64,000 bases of DNA, taken from assembly GCA_023055355.1 (NCBI GenBank), contig JALJCS010000050.1:2969902-3033901 (forward strand), read 5' to 3'. The stretch is from Agelaius tricolor (Eukaryota > Chordata > Aves > Passeriformes > Icteridae). The position numbers and the translations under genes were made by a program. The stretch's first letter is position 1, and the number at the start of each line of letters is the position of its first letter. Positions 11,941-24,863 of this stretch are shown piece by piece. The notes under the pieces are model-generated. The model searched no databases, was not told where the DNA came from, and was given only the letters and a program-made list of their open reading frames with translations.

Positions 11941-12393
11941 TGACACTCCATATCCTCATGGAACCAAGGGGCCAGTGTGACACTGTGGGAAGTTGTGGAA
12001 CCAAGGGGATCATTGTGCCACTGTTGGGGCCCATGGAACCAAGGAGCCATTGTGCCACTGTTGGGGCCCATGGAACCAAGGGGCCATTGTGACACTGTGG
12101 GGCCTCATGGAATCAAGGAGATCATTGTGAAACTCAGGGGCCCAAGGAACTAAGGGTCCATGGTGACCTTGTGCACCCCAGAGTGCCACAGAGGAGCCAC
12201 TGTGACACAGTGAGGGCACATGGAGCCGAGGGGCATGGTAACACATCAGGGCTTTGTGGAACCATGAAGCCATTGTGACATTGCAAGACCTTATGGAAGC
12301 ACGGGGCCATTGTGACACTCCAAGGCCTCATGGAACCAAGGAGACCATTGTGACACTGTGGGGTCCCATGAAACCAAGGGAATATGGAACAGG
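11941..12393 (+). repeat. 36 bp minisatellite
   Basis: About twelve units carry ATGGAACCAAGG then CATTGTGACACTGTGGGG at about 36-37 bp spacing. Several neighbours near 12020-12090 are almost identical. It passes directly into the 190 bp satellite. Confidence 0.85.
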
Positions 12394-14965
12394 TCTGTCT
12401 GGCTGGGCCTCCTGGCAATCACCTGACAGGTCTGGCTGACCTTGGCATGTCGAGGGCTGCTTCTCATCTTCCCCTGAAGCACTGGGGCTCTGTGCTTTCC
12501 TTCCTATGGGAGAGGACTGTCCTTCTCCTCCAGGGGACCATGGCCAAAATTGGAATTCCTCCTCCAAATTTCCTTCTATGCACAGATTGTTTCCAGATGA
12601 AATCTGCCAGAAGAGACAGGTCTGCCTGCCTTGGCCACCCAGGGGCCACCCCTCATCTGCCTTTGAAACACTGGGCCCATGTGCTTTTCTTTCTTAGGGG
12701 AAAAAAACCCATCCATCTCGATCAGGCACCCATGGCCAAAATTGGGACTCTGCCTCCAGCATTCCCTATATCCAAGGATAGCTCCCAGACAAAAGCTGCC
12801 AGGACTGACAAGTCTGGCTGGCCTTGGCTTCCTGAGGGTTGTCACTCATCTGCCTCTGAAATACTGGGGCCCAGTGCTTTCCTTCCCAATAAAAAGAACT
12901 CTTCTTCCTGTCCAGGTGCTCATGGCCAAAATTGATGTTCCGCCTCCAAAATGCCCTATGTCCAAGGATAGCCCCTAGATGAAAGGTGCCAGGAGAGCAG
13001 ATCTGGCTGCCCTTGGCCTAAGGTTGGCCACCCCTCATCTTCTTCCAAAACACTTGGACTTTTCACTTTTCTTTCCTATAGGAAAAAATCATCCACCTTG
13101 CCCAGGTGCCCATGGCCAAATCTGACCTTCCACCTCCAAAACTCTGTACATCCAAGGATTGCTCCCAAGTTAAAACTGCCAGGACAGACAGGTCTGGCTG
13201 CCCTTGGCCTCTTGGGAGCTGCCTCTCACCTGCTTTCCAAACACTAGGTCACAGTGTTTTCCTTCCTATGGCAATGAACAGTCCTTCTTATCTGTGCAGA
13301 AATGACCAAAAATGGGATTCCACCTCCCAAATTCCCTATATCTAAGGGTTGCTTTCAGACAAAAGCTGCCAGGACAAAAAGGTCTGGCTGGCCTAGGCTT
13401 CTGGTGGCCACCTTTCATCTGCCCCTCAAACACCGGTGTTCCGTGCTTTCCTTCCTATGGAAAAGAAGTGTCCTTCTTCTCCAGGTGTCCATGTTTGAAA
13501 TTGGGACTCCACCTCTAAAATTCTGCATATCCAAGGATTGCTCCCAGGCAAAATCTGCCAGTACTGTCAAGTCTGGCTGGCCTTGGCCTCTGGTGACTGC
13601 CCCTGCAACACTGGGGCTGGGATCTTTCCTTCCCATGGAGATCACTGGGACACTGTGGGGACCTCATGAAATCAAAAGAACTGTCCTTCTCAAGGTGTCC
13701 GTGGCCAAAATTGAGATTCCTCCTCCCAGATTCCATATATCCAAGGATTCCTCCATGACAAAAGCAGCCAGGACAAACAGGTCTGGTTGGCTGAGCCTCC
13801 CAGGAGCCACCTCTCGCCTCTTCTCCCTTTGGAACACTTGGGCTCTGTGCTTTCCTTCCTATGGAAAAGAACCGTCCTTCTTATCTACACAGAAATGGCT
13901 GAAATTGGGCTTCCACCTCCCAAATTCCCTATATCCAAGGGATGCTTTCAGACAAAAGCTGCCAGGACAGAGAGGTCTGGCTGGCCTAGGCCTCTGATGG
14001 CCATGTTTCATCTACCCCTGAAACACCACCAGTGTTCTGTGCTTTCCTTCATATGGATAAGAACTGTGCTACTCCTCCAGATGTCCATGTCTCAAATCTC
14101 ACCTCTAAAATTCTGTATATCCAAGGGTGCTCCCAGGCAAAATCTGCCATTTTCATCAAGTCTGGCTGGCCTTGGCCTCTGGTGACTGCCCCTGTAACAC
14201 TGGGGCTGGGTTCTTTCCTTCCCATGGAGATCACTGGGACACTGTGGGGACCTCATGGAACCAAGGGGATCATTGTGGCAGCAGTGGAGCCCATGGAACC
14301 AAAGGGCCGTGGTGACACAGAGGGGCTTCCTGGAACCCAGACACCCTTATGAATCTGTGGGGCCTGATGGAACCATGGAGACCATTGGGACCCTTCAGGG
14401 CCTTGTGTCACTAAGGGGGCATTATGACACCTCAGGGCCTCAGGGAAGCAAGGGACCATTGGGACACTGTGGGGCCCCATGGAAGCCAGGGAACATGGAA
14501 CAGGTCTGGCTGGCTTGGCCTCCCAGGGGCTCCCTGACAGGTCTGGCTGATGTTGGGATGTCAAGGGCTGCCTCTCATCAGCTCCTGGAGCACTGGGACT
14601 CTGTGTTTTCCTTGCTATGGAAAAGAACCATTCCTCTTTTCTGGCATCCATTGCCAAAATTGGTACTCTCCCTAAAAATTTCCTATATGCAAGGGTATCT
14701 CTCAGAACAAAATCTGCCAGCTCTGGCTGGCCTTGGCCTCTGGTGGTCAAGTCTCATCTGCCCCTGAAACACTGAGGCTCTGTTCCTTCGTTCCTATGGA
14801 AAAGAACCGGCATTCTTGTCCAGGGACCATGGCCAAAATTAGCATTTGGCCTCCCAAATTCTGTATATCCAAGGAATGCTCCCAGACAAAAGTAGCCAGG
14901 ACAGACAGGTCAGGCTGGCCCTGTCCTCTACTGATTTTCTTAGACTCTGAGCTGAATGTTTTCAA
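12394..14965 (+). repeat. About 190 bp tandem satellite
   Basis: The landmark CCAAAATTGG recurs near 12546, 12735, 12923, 13113, 13307, 13498, 13706, 13897, 14090, 14655 and 14833, giving a period of 188-193 bp. Each unit also has GACAGGTCTGGCTGGCC, a TTTCCTTCCTATGG block and TCCCTATATCCAAGG. The wider step at 13498-13706 holds a short piece of the 36 bp minisatellite. I do not recognise the family. Confidence 0.85.
14216..14500 (+). repeat. 36 bp minisatellite embedded in the 190 bp satellite
   Basis: About seven units of the ATGGAACCAAGG...CATTGTGACAC type interrupt the 190 bp array, in the same orientation as 11941-12393. Confidence 0.8.
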
Positions 14966-15090
14966 TTGAAAACACCTTGGAGAGGGCCCAGAGACCTTGG
15001 AGAGGGCCAGAGACCTCAGAAGGAGGGGTTTTGAGGCCTTAGGCACATGAGCTCTACATATGGACAAAGCAGCTCTGCGCTCTGTGCTGT

Positions 15091-16683
15091 TGTGGTGGTT
15101 TCGCATCACGGAAGTGATGTTCTAAGAGAAGCCACTACCAGTTTCCTCTGTATCTGACACAAAACCAATGAGTAATCAGCTTATATGGCTCTGTGAAGAC
15201 ACATGTTAAAGATGAGAAAGCCTGGGAGCGTCTCTTTCCCTTCTGGCTGGCAAAGAGGTAACAAGGCTGGCCCGGCCCCCGTCTCAGCCAGGCCGGGCTG
15301 GGTGGGTCCTGCCTTGGGGCCGGGCCCCTTCCCAGGGACCCCGCCAGGTCCCATCGGCTGCCGGGCAGGGCAGGGGAGGCCGCGGGGCCGAGGCCGGGCC
15401 GGGCCATGGCTGCAGTTGGGAACATCTGGGCACTGCTGAGCCCTGCCCCGCCGCCAGCCCGGGCCCAGCCAGGATCCACTGGGCCCCAGGAGCAGCCCCG
15501 GGCCGGGCCAGCTCGGCCAAGATTCTGCCACCCTTGGGGTTCAGCTGCAAGCCCTGGCCCGGCCGTGCTGCTGCTGTGCTCTGGCCTGGCTGCTGAGATC
15601 CTGGCCCTGCCCCAGTGTGGCCGATCCTGACACAGCCCCAGTGCAGCCGCTGCAGAAACCTCCATCATAAAACAGCTCCGGCTGCAAGCACCGAGCCCGG
15701 CCGGGGTCATGGAACCATCTGCAGGCCCCGGGTGAGATATGAACTCTTTCAGTGCTTCCATCCTCCCTCCAGTGAGAGAAAAGGACCAAGTGCAGGCACA
15801 TAGAGGAGCAACATGAAGACACAGAGGTCAGTGAAGTGCAAGCTGAGTCCTGGATGGGAGGGATGAGGAGATGCCTTGATCTTGGGGCTGAAATCCTCTT
15901 GTAAAGCAATGGAGAAGGATGTAATTGATGCATCAGACTCTCTTATTCCCTATGACACATTGAAAAGTATGGAGAGATGACTTGTTCAGCAAAGGCTTCC
16001 ATACTAAAGTAAGCAAATGTTGAAGTAGCTGTGATCCCATGAGAAGCTTAACAGAGAAAGAGAAAAGAGTGATGAGACCCTGTGCCCTCACAGGAGAAGA
16101 GGATCTCTATTTTCAGAGATGAAGATGATTTCAGAAATAGATGAAGAGAAGCTTTGCTCTTAAACAGCTAATCTTTAAACTAATACCCCATAAGTTCACA
16201 TGACCCATAAACACAGCTTTGGGAAAAGCTGTGAAAAAATTGAAGGGATTCACAATTGCAGATTTTCAGGGCAGCTGCTCTTCATGGGAATTGAGAGCCA
16301 CGAGAGAACTGTTTTCTTATAGAGAAGTCTCCACAGCATAAAAGGGAGACTCCTCTCCCTAAGTGAACTGAAGAAAGACTATTCTAGAGGTGGTAAACTG
16401 ACTGAAAATTTTAGGTTTTGTGTCTTTTCATTGCCAGTAAGAAAGAAAAGGTTGTAGGGAGAGGAGAAGTGTTCTGAATTCTTATTACTCTTAGTTACTA
16501 TTGACAAACTTTTCTTTATACCCTTTTAAAGCTTTGAGCCTACTTTGCCTTTCTCTTAATCCTATCTCACAGCAGGAAATGAGTAAATGTATTCTAGTGA
16601 GTGCACTTGTAATTACCCAACCACACCACACTAATTGATGCTTTGGCCAAAAAATCTCAGATTGGTGAACCAAAACCACTACA
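15091..16683 (+). mobile_element. 1.6 kb LTR-like element with TGT...ACA ends
   Basis: The left end TGTGGTGGTTT is matched by the inverted right end AAACCACTACA (one mismatch plus one inserted base). The left third is strongly GC-rich (15240-15740) and the rest AT-rich with no coding frame. This fits a retroviral LTR or a non-autonomous LTR element. I saw no clear target duplication. A long frame on the - strand (15135-15761) follows the GC bias and is not taken as a gene. Confidence 0.5.
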
Positions 16684-19619
16684 GAAACCTTCCTGATGAA
16701 CTGCACTAGAGCAGATGGAAATCAAGGCAGAGCCATGGTTTGTCAGGACTTGCTTGATCCTCATGAGCCTCACTGTGCATTTGGAGCTGAGCCCTTGAAC
16801 CTCAGGGCCTGGGAGGAGATTGCACAAACCTTGCCTGGAGTCAGAGTCAGAGGAAACACCCAAAGTGTCTCCAGGCATTCATGGTTCCCACTGAGGTCCC
16901 TGTCCAACACAGGCTCCTCATGGACTACTCGGAGGAGAGAATTGGTGGCCAGGATGGCACAAAAACCTCTCAGACACTCAGTGTGGAAAGGAAAATCCAA
17001 AGTACCTTCAACACCTTGAGTGTCTCAGAGCATTAATGAGCCCCACTGAGTGACAGTACAAAGCCCTCAAGGGACTAATTAACGCAGATAATTGGGGTCA
17101 TGATTGCACAAAGCTCTCCCAGAGTCTGTATCCAAAGGGAATCACCAAGTACCTTAAAAGAACTGAAGTACCTTGAAGCATTCATGAGCCCCACTGAGTG
17201 GTGTTACTGACAGAGCCTCTGCAGGGACTAATTACAGCAGGTAATTGGAGGCTATGATTGCACAAAACTCTCAGAGACTGCAAAGCCAAAGCAAAACCCC
17301 AAGTCCTTTGAAAAAGCTGCAGCCCCTGCAGGGAGCATTCAGGAGCCGCCAGGGCCATTGCTGAGCAAGGCTCCCCAGGGACTCCTTGCAGCAGATCCTT
17401 GAGGCCACTGGGATGTGGGCTAGGGGGGGATGCAGAGGGCAGGACAAGGGGCTGGCAGTGCCCAGCCTGGCTGGGGCTGGGCCAGGAGGCCCCAGGGCCT
17501 CAGCACAAGGTGTCTCCTCCCAGCCCTTGCTGGCACAGACCCTGCTGTGCCCCAGGGCACCAAGCCTTGGCTTCTCTTTGTCCCCAGCTGCCATCAGTGC
17601 CTCCAGTTCTCTGCTCTGCCTGGGGCCTGGGGACACTTTCTCTGTCGTGTCCCTCAGTGGGAGCCACTCAAAGTCCAAGAAACTTTGGATTGTGACTTGG
17701 AGTTCTGGAGAGGCTTCTTCAGCTCCCTCTCAGGGCCTGATGTTCAGGGCCTGAGCACAAAGGCCCAGAGGCTCCTAAAGTCCTTGTGCTGTGTCTGTGC
17801 TGCTGAGCTGGGCCGGGCTCCTGGCCCAGAGGCAGCTCCTGGCAAGGGCAGCAGAGCTGCAGAGAGACAGCTCTGGGCAGGAGCAGCTCCTGTGCACAGC
17901 CCAGCAGGGCTGGGGCACTGCCTGCAGCCAGCCCGGGCACAGCACAGAGGCACAGAGAGCTTCAAGCAGGCAGGGCTGGGAAGGGGCTGGGAAGTGCCTG
18001 GGGCACAATCACTGCCAGCCCTTGGCACAGCAACCTCTGGCTGCAGGACAATGCAGCTGCAGCTCCTGCACTGATCTCCTAAAGCTGCAACATCCCAATG
18101 CCTGCAGACTCTGGCAGTGCATCTCTGAGGATTTCTGCTGCAGGGGAGCTGAAATGCTCATGAAGCTCTCACATGCTGAGGGCTTCTGATCAGTCATAGA
18201 ATATTTCCAAGACAAGGATTTTGATTAAAATGAGGCAATTTCTTAAGACTTTGTCTTCAGATTCCTACTACTAGAGAGTGGCAGGGAGGGGGGACAAAAA
18301 TATTAAAGGATGATTATGAATTATTAGTTATGAATTTTGGCAAGTGGTGCCTGAGACCACCAAACTGTTCCTTTTAGTGACCAGCAGGCTCACAGGAGAT
18401 CCCTAATGTGCCTTCAGCCACTCTGCCCATGGACAGCAGCAGCAGCAGCTTTGCTGGAGCCATCAGGCTCAGTCTGAGCTGTCCTTTCTGCAAGCTGCAA
18501 AGAGAAGCTGCCCCCAGGCAGTGCCCTGCAAACAGGCAGGGTTCTGTCAGGCCAAGGAGAGTGCACAGAGCTTTGGGCTCTGTGAGTGCTGGCACAGAGA
18601 GATCAGGCACAGGGAAACCCCTGCAGGAGGAAAATCTCCAGGAAGCAGAGAGATCAGGGAAGGAGAGAAAACAGAACCCAGCAATGCTGTGGCAGGGAGA
18701 GTTGAGAGATGTGCACAGGATCCCCTGCAGTGCAGCCCCTCCCTCTGAACAAGCCCCCTCCCTCCTGTGCCCCAGCCAAGCCTCTGCCCTCAGGCCCGGG
18801 GCTCCAAGGTGTGCAGCCCCTCCTGTGCAGGCAGAGCTGCAGCAGAGCCGTGGGGCAGCTCTGCAGCCCCGGGCCCAGTTCCCTCTGCAGACCACAGGGC
18901 TGGGAGCAGCTGCCCGGCCCTGGGGGCTCTGGAGGGGCACAGCTGGCTCAGGGTGACGCTGTCCCCAGTGCCCGGCTCTGGGCAATGCTGTCAGGGCAGC
19001 CAGGGAAGGAGCTGCATCTCCCTTCAGCCAATGCCAGCAGAAGGACACTTGCAAGTCCCTCTGACATTTCAGTCCAGGCTGGGAGCTTCACCCCAGCATG
19101 CAAACCTGTCCTGGAGCATCTCTGAGTGACAAGATCCATGGGCAGCGGTGTTGTGACACTGAAAATGCTGCTGGGTTGGTGGAATGAGCAACGTGAGTCC
19201 TTGGCTACAAAAGTGGAGCTGGGCTCTGCTGGATCCATCTGCTCTCACAGTACCTGGGGTTTGTAAGAGGAACGTGGGAGTGTGAACATCCTCCAGCTGA
19301 GCAAAGTGAAAGCCCAGAGGAACTGCAAACAGAATGAAGTGACAGATCATCTGCCCCCAGTCTCCACTCATTATCTTGCCTCAGGAAAATCACTCTGTTC
19401 TACCAGAGGGCAGCAGAAATGCTCAGGGTTTCTGATATCCAGGAATACCAGGAAGTACATGGAAGGAGCTTAAAAAGAAAACATCAGAACTTTGAAACAG
19501 AAGAGCGTGTCCATGTGTGTTACAAAGGAGGTGTTACAAAGGAGGGTGTGTGGGAATTGGCTTTGATTTTGGTTACAGGTATCTCCTCTAACCCTTCACT
19601 GTCCTTTTCTCCATGAACA
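16684..19619. repeat. GC-rich flank upstream of the olfactory receptor pseudogene
   Basis: Diverged direct repeats of about 130-150 bp occur at 16750-17410, each with CATTCATGAGCCCCACTGAG, a GGGACTAATTA block and ATGATTGCACAAA. Further on (17500-17680) a CCCAG-rich block resembles 20990-21150 on the other side of the receptor. The rest is CTGCAG/CAGCTCC-rich. No independent gene is supported. Confidence 0.5.
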
Positions 19620-19643
19620 GGTGCCCACGTGCAGCCACAGCCA

Positions 19644-20456
19644 ATGTCCAACAGCAGCTGCATCAGCCACTTCCTCCTGCTGGCATTGGCAGAGCCGGGG
19701 CAGCTGCAGCTCCTGCACTTCTGCCTCTTGCTGGGCATCTCCCTGGCTGCCCTCCTGGGCAACGGCCTCATCATCAGCGCCGTAGCCTGCGGCCACCACC
19801 TGCACACGCCCATGTTCTTCTTCCTGCTCAGCCTGGCCCTCCCTGACCTGGGCTCCATCTGCACCACTGTGCCCAGAGCCATGCACAATTCCCTCTGGGA
19901 CACCAGCACCATCTCCTACACTGGATGTGCTGCACAGGTCTTTTTCTTTTTGTTCTTTATCACAGCAGAGCTTTCATTCCTGACCCTCATGTGCTCCAAC
20001 TGCTATGTGTCCATCTGCAAAGCCCTGCACCATGGGACCCTCCTGGGCAGCAGAGCTTGTGCCCACATGGCAGCAGCTGCCTGGGCCAGGGGCTTTCTCA
20101 CTGCTCTGCTGCACATGGCCAATACATTTTCCCTGCCCCTGTGCCATGGCAATGCCCTGGGCCAGTTCTTCTGTGAAATCCCCCAGATCCTCAAACCTCC
20201 AATCTCAGGGAACTTGGGCTTCTTGCTGTTGGTGCCTGTTTATCATTTGGCTGTTTTGTGTTCACTGTTTTCTCCTATATGCAGACCTTCAGGCCATGCT
20301 GAGGATCCCCTCAGAGCAGGGAAAGCACAAAGCCTTTTCCACCTGCCTCCCTCCCCTGGCTCTACCTCTGTTTATCAGTACTGCAGTGTTTGCCTGTTGT
20401 TGCAGGCTCCCTGCCAGGTAATAATTAGCATTGTCTCCATGATTGCAGAAGGCTGA
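19644..20456 (+). pseudogene. Olfactory receptor pseudogene, OR14-like
   Basis: The start MSNSS at 19644 is the usual OR14 N-terminus and follows a splice-acceptor-like CTCCATGAACAG ending at 19620. TM1 contains LLGNGLIISA, then HTPMFFFLL and PRAMHNSLWDT follow, all family hallmarks. In TM3 the DRY motif is replaced (SNCYVSIC). A frameshift near 20270 separates TM5 from the TM6 block (PSEQGKHKAFSTC in another frame). A stop then follows at 20419-20421 and no TM7 is found. A working receptor would be a seven-helix GPCR of about 310 residues, so this copy is dead. Confidence 0.92.
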
Positions 20457-21175
20457 TCCATGGCTTTATTCCTCTATATTATATCATATCCTACTGTACT
20501 TATTAAGGAACTCCTCCCCTTACAGACAGTGCGATACAGCTTTGCCCTAATTGCTCAATCCCTGCAAACACCATGCAGTGGCCAGGCAGAGCTGTCAGCA
20601 AAGGAAGGGCCCAGCCAGGTGGGGCAGCCGGGGGATGCCGACAGCCTGCAGGGACAGAGGCGCAGGGCAGGGACACCGTGGGACAGCCTGGGCTGCACAG
20701 GGCACAGGGATGGGCAGCAGCTGCAAGACAGCCCTGCCAGAGCCAGCTTGGGCAGCACTTTGGCCATGGCTGCTGGGCCTGGGGCCAGGAGGGGACAAGT
20801 GACCCTTGCAGGCCTGGGGCCTCATTGCCTCCTTGTCCCTGCTCAGCAGCCTGGCAGGGGCCGCCCCACGCTCCTGCCCCTGGCATTGCACATCCCCACA
20901 TGCCAGTGCCCATCCCGGGAAGAGCCCTGAGCAAGGAGGGAGGGACAGGATCTGCCTGGCCAGGGGCTGGGGCTCAGGCCTTGGCCCTTTGCATTCCTCA
21001 AACACATCCAGCTTTGCTCAGCACAGGACACCCCTTTGCCTTGCTTGTGCCCACCTGGCATCACTGCCTGCAGTGTTCTGCTCTAGCTGGAACCTGGGGA
21101 CACTTTCTCAGCTGTGTCCCTGACAGGGATCTCTTCAAAGTACAAGAAACTTCAGTGTTTCAATAGAACTGAGTT
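20457..21175. repeat. GC-rich flank downstream of the receptor pseudogene
   Basis: The block near 20990-21160 (GCATTCCTCAAACACATCC, CTGGGGACACTTTCTC, AGTACAAGAAACTT) is a diverged copy of 17540-17690. Duplicated flanks fit the clustered amplification of avian olfactory receptors. Confidence 0.5.
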
Positions 21176-21184
21176 CTTGAGGGT

Positions 21185-21525
21185 TTTGTGACATCACTGG
21201 GGGGTGGTGACATCACAGAACTGGCTGTGACATCACAGAGCAGGATATGAGGCCATAGAGCAGAGTCTGCCATCACAGAGGGTGGCTGTGTGGCATCAGA
21301 GGGTGGGTTGTGACATCACCTGGTGGCTGTGTAACATCATAGAGCAGGCTGCGACATCACAGAACAGATTGTGACATCACAGGGTACCTTTGTGACATCA
21401 GTCTTCTGTGAGATCACAGCACTGCTGTATGACATCACAAGGTGACATAGAGTTGGCTCTGTGACAGCACAGGAGCAGTGTGACATCACAGGGGCAGTGT
21501 GACATCACAGGGCTGTGTGAGGTCC
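21185..21525 (+). repeat. Tandem TGACATCA-containing minisatellite
   Basis: About fifteen copies of (T)GACATCAC(AG) recur every 18-25 bp, for example at 21191, 21209, 21229, 21311, 21352, 21371, 21391, 21430, 21480 and 21499. TGACATCA is close to the CRE/AP-1 core. Confidence 0.85.
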
Positions 21526-23717
21526 CTGAGGAGGTCACTCTGCCCCAGCCCCACTCACAGTTCCCCCCAGAGCAGTCCAACCCTGCTCCTGCACAGCGGG
21601 TCCCCCTGCCCCCGGCCCCGCAGCCTCCCCCAGAGGATGTTACACGAGATTGACCCCAGAGCCTGACACGGGGACAGGGGCCAGGGCCCTGGGGCTGGCA
21701 CAGGGGGACAGGGACCCCCTGGCAGTGTCCCTGTGTCCCCCAGGGCCAGAGCCTGGGCCAGGGCTCCTTCACCCAGCTACCAACGAGGCCTTGAGAGCCC
21801 TGAAAAAATCCCCAGCAAGGGAGCAGCAAAAAACAGATTTAATATTAAGGGCAGCAGCACAAAGTTCCTTGGCAAGAGTCACTCTGCTCCTGCCTGGACA
21901 CTTCAGACACACCAGGGAAACAAAGCAACAACAAAACCAAACAGAATCCAGGCAGTCAAACCAGAAATGAACCGAGAACTGTCCCTCTGTGTGTGTGTGT
22001 GACACAAGGACAGTGAGGGCAAGGATAAAAGGAATATGGCCTAAAAGGTTAACAGAGCTCAAAGTTAACAGGACTTAACTTATACCTTAACCTTAACTGA
22101 TACTTTCAACTCCACAAATTTGCAAAAGAGCAGAGTGTAACAGCATTTAACCTAACTTAAAACTATGACTTAGCAATTTAACAGAGGAATAACACTTAAG
22201 AATATTTAACTTAGCTGATAACTTATATTGAAGGTAACAACTTAGCAACTAAGAACAACTCTTAGCAGCATTTAACTTCACTTAGACCTTGTGATTTAAC
22301 CTTCCCTACAGGCCTGACTGACTCAGCTATGCAAGGCACTCCAAGCCCTCAGAGAGCAGCTTTTGTGCCACATTTCCCCAGCACAGGCACTCCTGTGTGC
22401 ACACAGCCACAAAGAGTCAGTGCAAGGCACCTGGGAGCAATTCCCCTGAGGGCAGGGAATGCTCACTGCTGATGCTTTGGCATCTCCCCAGCGGGCAAAG
22501 GGTTGAGCCTGGAGGAGTGGGGGGATCGGCCCAGGCTCTGTGCTTGTTCAGAATCCCCGAGTGCAGCAAACGGGAGAGTTCCCGGCTCGGAGAGGCCCTG
22601 CTCAGAGGGAGTCTCTGGCCCAGGAGAGCTCCAAGGGCTCCTTTTGGAGCGCTGTTTGCAGGGCCCCAAGAGAGGGGCTTCAGTCCCAGCAATGCTTCAT
22701 CCTGGCCGCACTGGGCACCAACAGCTTTCTTTGGCAGGGTGAGAACAGGGATGTTGTGCCACTGAGGGAACAAAACCAGTTCCCAGGGCTGCTGCTAAAG
22801 GAACCAGGAGCTGGTTGGGCAGCAGCAGTGCCTGGAGCAGACAGTGTTTGTGATGAGCTGCAGAGGAGCTGAGCCCAGGGGCTGTTGGCCAAGGCTGAGG
22901 CCCAAGGAGCATTTCTCAGCTGGCAGGGTGGCCTGAGAAGGGCAGGGGAGGATAATTCACCCTCTCAGTGAGCTCCCAGTGGCTCCCAGTATTTCCATGT
23001 CCCTGCTCCAAGTGCTGCTCCCAGCCCTGATCTGTGGGGATGGGAATGTCCCACTCGCTTGCTGAGGCAGGGTCACACCTGAGCCAGGTGTGCAGGGCAG
23101 GACCTTGCCCTGACCCCAAGCACTGTCCCACCTGCAGGATCTGCTTTCCATTGGCCTCTTCCTCCTGAGGCCCCGAGCCCAGCTTGGTGCTGAACAAAGG
23201 GGCTGGGCCAGGGTCATCCCCCAGCAGGGGCTCCTCACTCCCTCTGCCCCCTCCCCAAATTCCCTCTGGGGGAGCAGGAGCTGGGGCAGGAGCCCTGAGG
23301 GGAGGGACAAGGGGGTGACACTGGCATGGGGGGGGTCACACATGGCCCCTGGGGATCCCCCCTCACTCCCACGGTGCCAGGAAGACAAACCCCTACATGG
23401 AGTCCCTGTTCCCCAGCAGCACCTTGTGGGCTGGGTCTGGGGGCAGCTCTGGGTGTCTGGGGGGTCACAGATGCCCTAAAACCCCCTCCCAGCCCCACAG
23501 CCACTCCAGCTCCATCAAACCACCCCACAGATCCCTGCTGCCCCCCACACCGCAAACCACTCTGTGCAATAGAAATGGCCCCAAGATCAATCAAAACGCT
23601 CCTGGCAATCCCAAAGGTTCCCCTTCCTCCCTTCCCTGGGCTCCCCAGGTGGGTGTCAGAGGGGCTCCAGGGGTGCCGCCTGTGCAAGGTCCCCGTTTCA
23701 GGGCCCAGGGTACCCAA
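21526..23717. other. Intergenic, unassigned repeats
   Basis: GC-rich blocks (21530-21780, 22440-22930, 23200-23700) alternate with an AT-rich tract of TTAACTTA-like strings (22040-22300) and a short GT run near 21986. It may be old LTR material. No gene is supported. Confidence 0.35.
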
Positions 23718-24420
23718 GGGTCTCCCTCGTCCATGGTCCCAACATCTCCAGGCTGCCGGGGTTCCCCCTATCCGGGCTCCCCGTTACGGGCTCCTGGGTG
23801 CCCCTTATGGGGATGTCCGACCCTGCAGGCTGCAGAGGCTCCCCCAGCTCTGGTGCCACCCTCTCCGCTCTCCCAGCCCCCAGCCCGCTGGTCCCCGGCG
23901 ATCCCCCCGTGGCTCCGGGCTGACCCAGGGAGGGTCCCACGCACCCCCGGCCCAGCACCGGGGCTCTGCCGGCACCAACACCAGGACCCCCAAAATTCTG
24001 CCGGGCCGGAGCCGCCGAGAGGCGCCCGGCCCTTGGCCCTAGTGTAGATACATATTGCAATATTGGCTTTGCGCAAATGTTAACATGGATTTTATATGGG
24101 CGGTCTTAAAATAACTTTGTTATAAAGATACAGTTTTGATTTCTGTAGTTAATTATAAGCTTAGACATAATAGTGAAATAGCTGATATAAGTGTGCTTGT
24201 GTTACAATGCCTGCTTGGCTGGGATAACATCCAATGAACATGGGATGAAGACACCTGGTACAGATGTGCCAGCCATCAGCACTCACCGTCTGAAGGCAGT
24301 GTGGGCTGTGGCCAAAACTGAAGATAATGATAAAAAAGGAACAAAACCACAACCAAGGCATGTCCATGCTCTAAAAAGGTGGAACTGAGGAGGAGCCATG
24401 CTAAACAGTTCTTGGAATAT
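23718..24420 (+). repeat. GC block plus LTR 5' part, copy 1
   Basis: A GC-rich block (23718-24042) leads directly into an LTR-like start TGTAGATACATATTGC at 24043. The whole 0.7 kb matches 35683-36419 closely and in the same orientation; that copy has an extra 35-40 bp in the GC block. This copy is cut at 24420, where a different LTR fragment begins. Confidence 0.85.
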
Positions 24421-24619
24421 GCTGTCAGAGCCACAAGCCTTTGTTATCATTCTTTCTTTTGCTATTCTTAGCTAGCCTTCTGATGAAATCCTTTCTTCCA
24501 TTCTTTTAGTATAATTTTAATTAAATATATGTCATAAAATAATAAATCAAGCCTCCTGAAACATGGAGTCAGATCCTCATCTCTTCCCTCATCCTTGGAC
24601 CCCTGAGAAAACAGTCACA
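24421..24619 (+). mobile_element. LTR 3' fragment
   Basis: The sequence from GTCAGAGCCACAAGCC to ACAGTCACA closely matches the right half of the solo LTR at 24864-25248, including CTAGCCTTCTGATGAAATCC. It lacks the 5' half. Its clean end in CA helps fix the end of the neighbouring copy. Confidence 0.8.
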
Positions 24620-24863
24620 TACTCCCTCTCAAATACATCTGCATGCAATTTCACAACAGGTTCATACATATTCATCGTACTGATTTCCTGTTACATTTCC
24701 TGTGAATTCTACTTTATCAAAAAGAATTCCTGGGTCATTTTGACCCTGCTTTCCACGGCAGCCTCTCTCTCTGTTTCAGAGTTCAAGGGCCCCTCCTTTA
24801 TCTCTATCCTTGGCTGCAGCAGTTTCTTAGAGCACAGGCTTCTGTGAGAACAGGCAGTCAGAC

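Noticed and set aside
15135..15761. 208-codon frame on the - strand
   Set aside because: It lies in the GC-rich third of an LTR-like element and has no motif or homologue that I can recognise.
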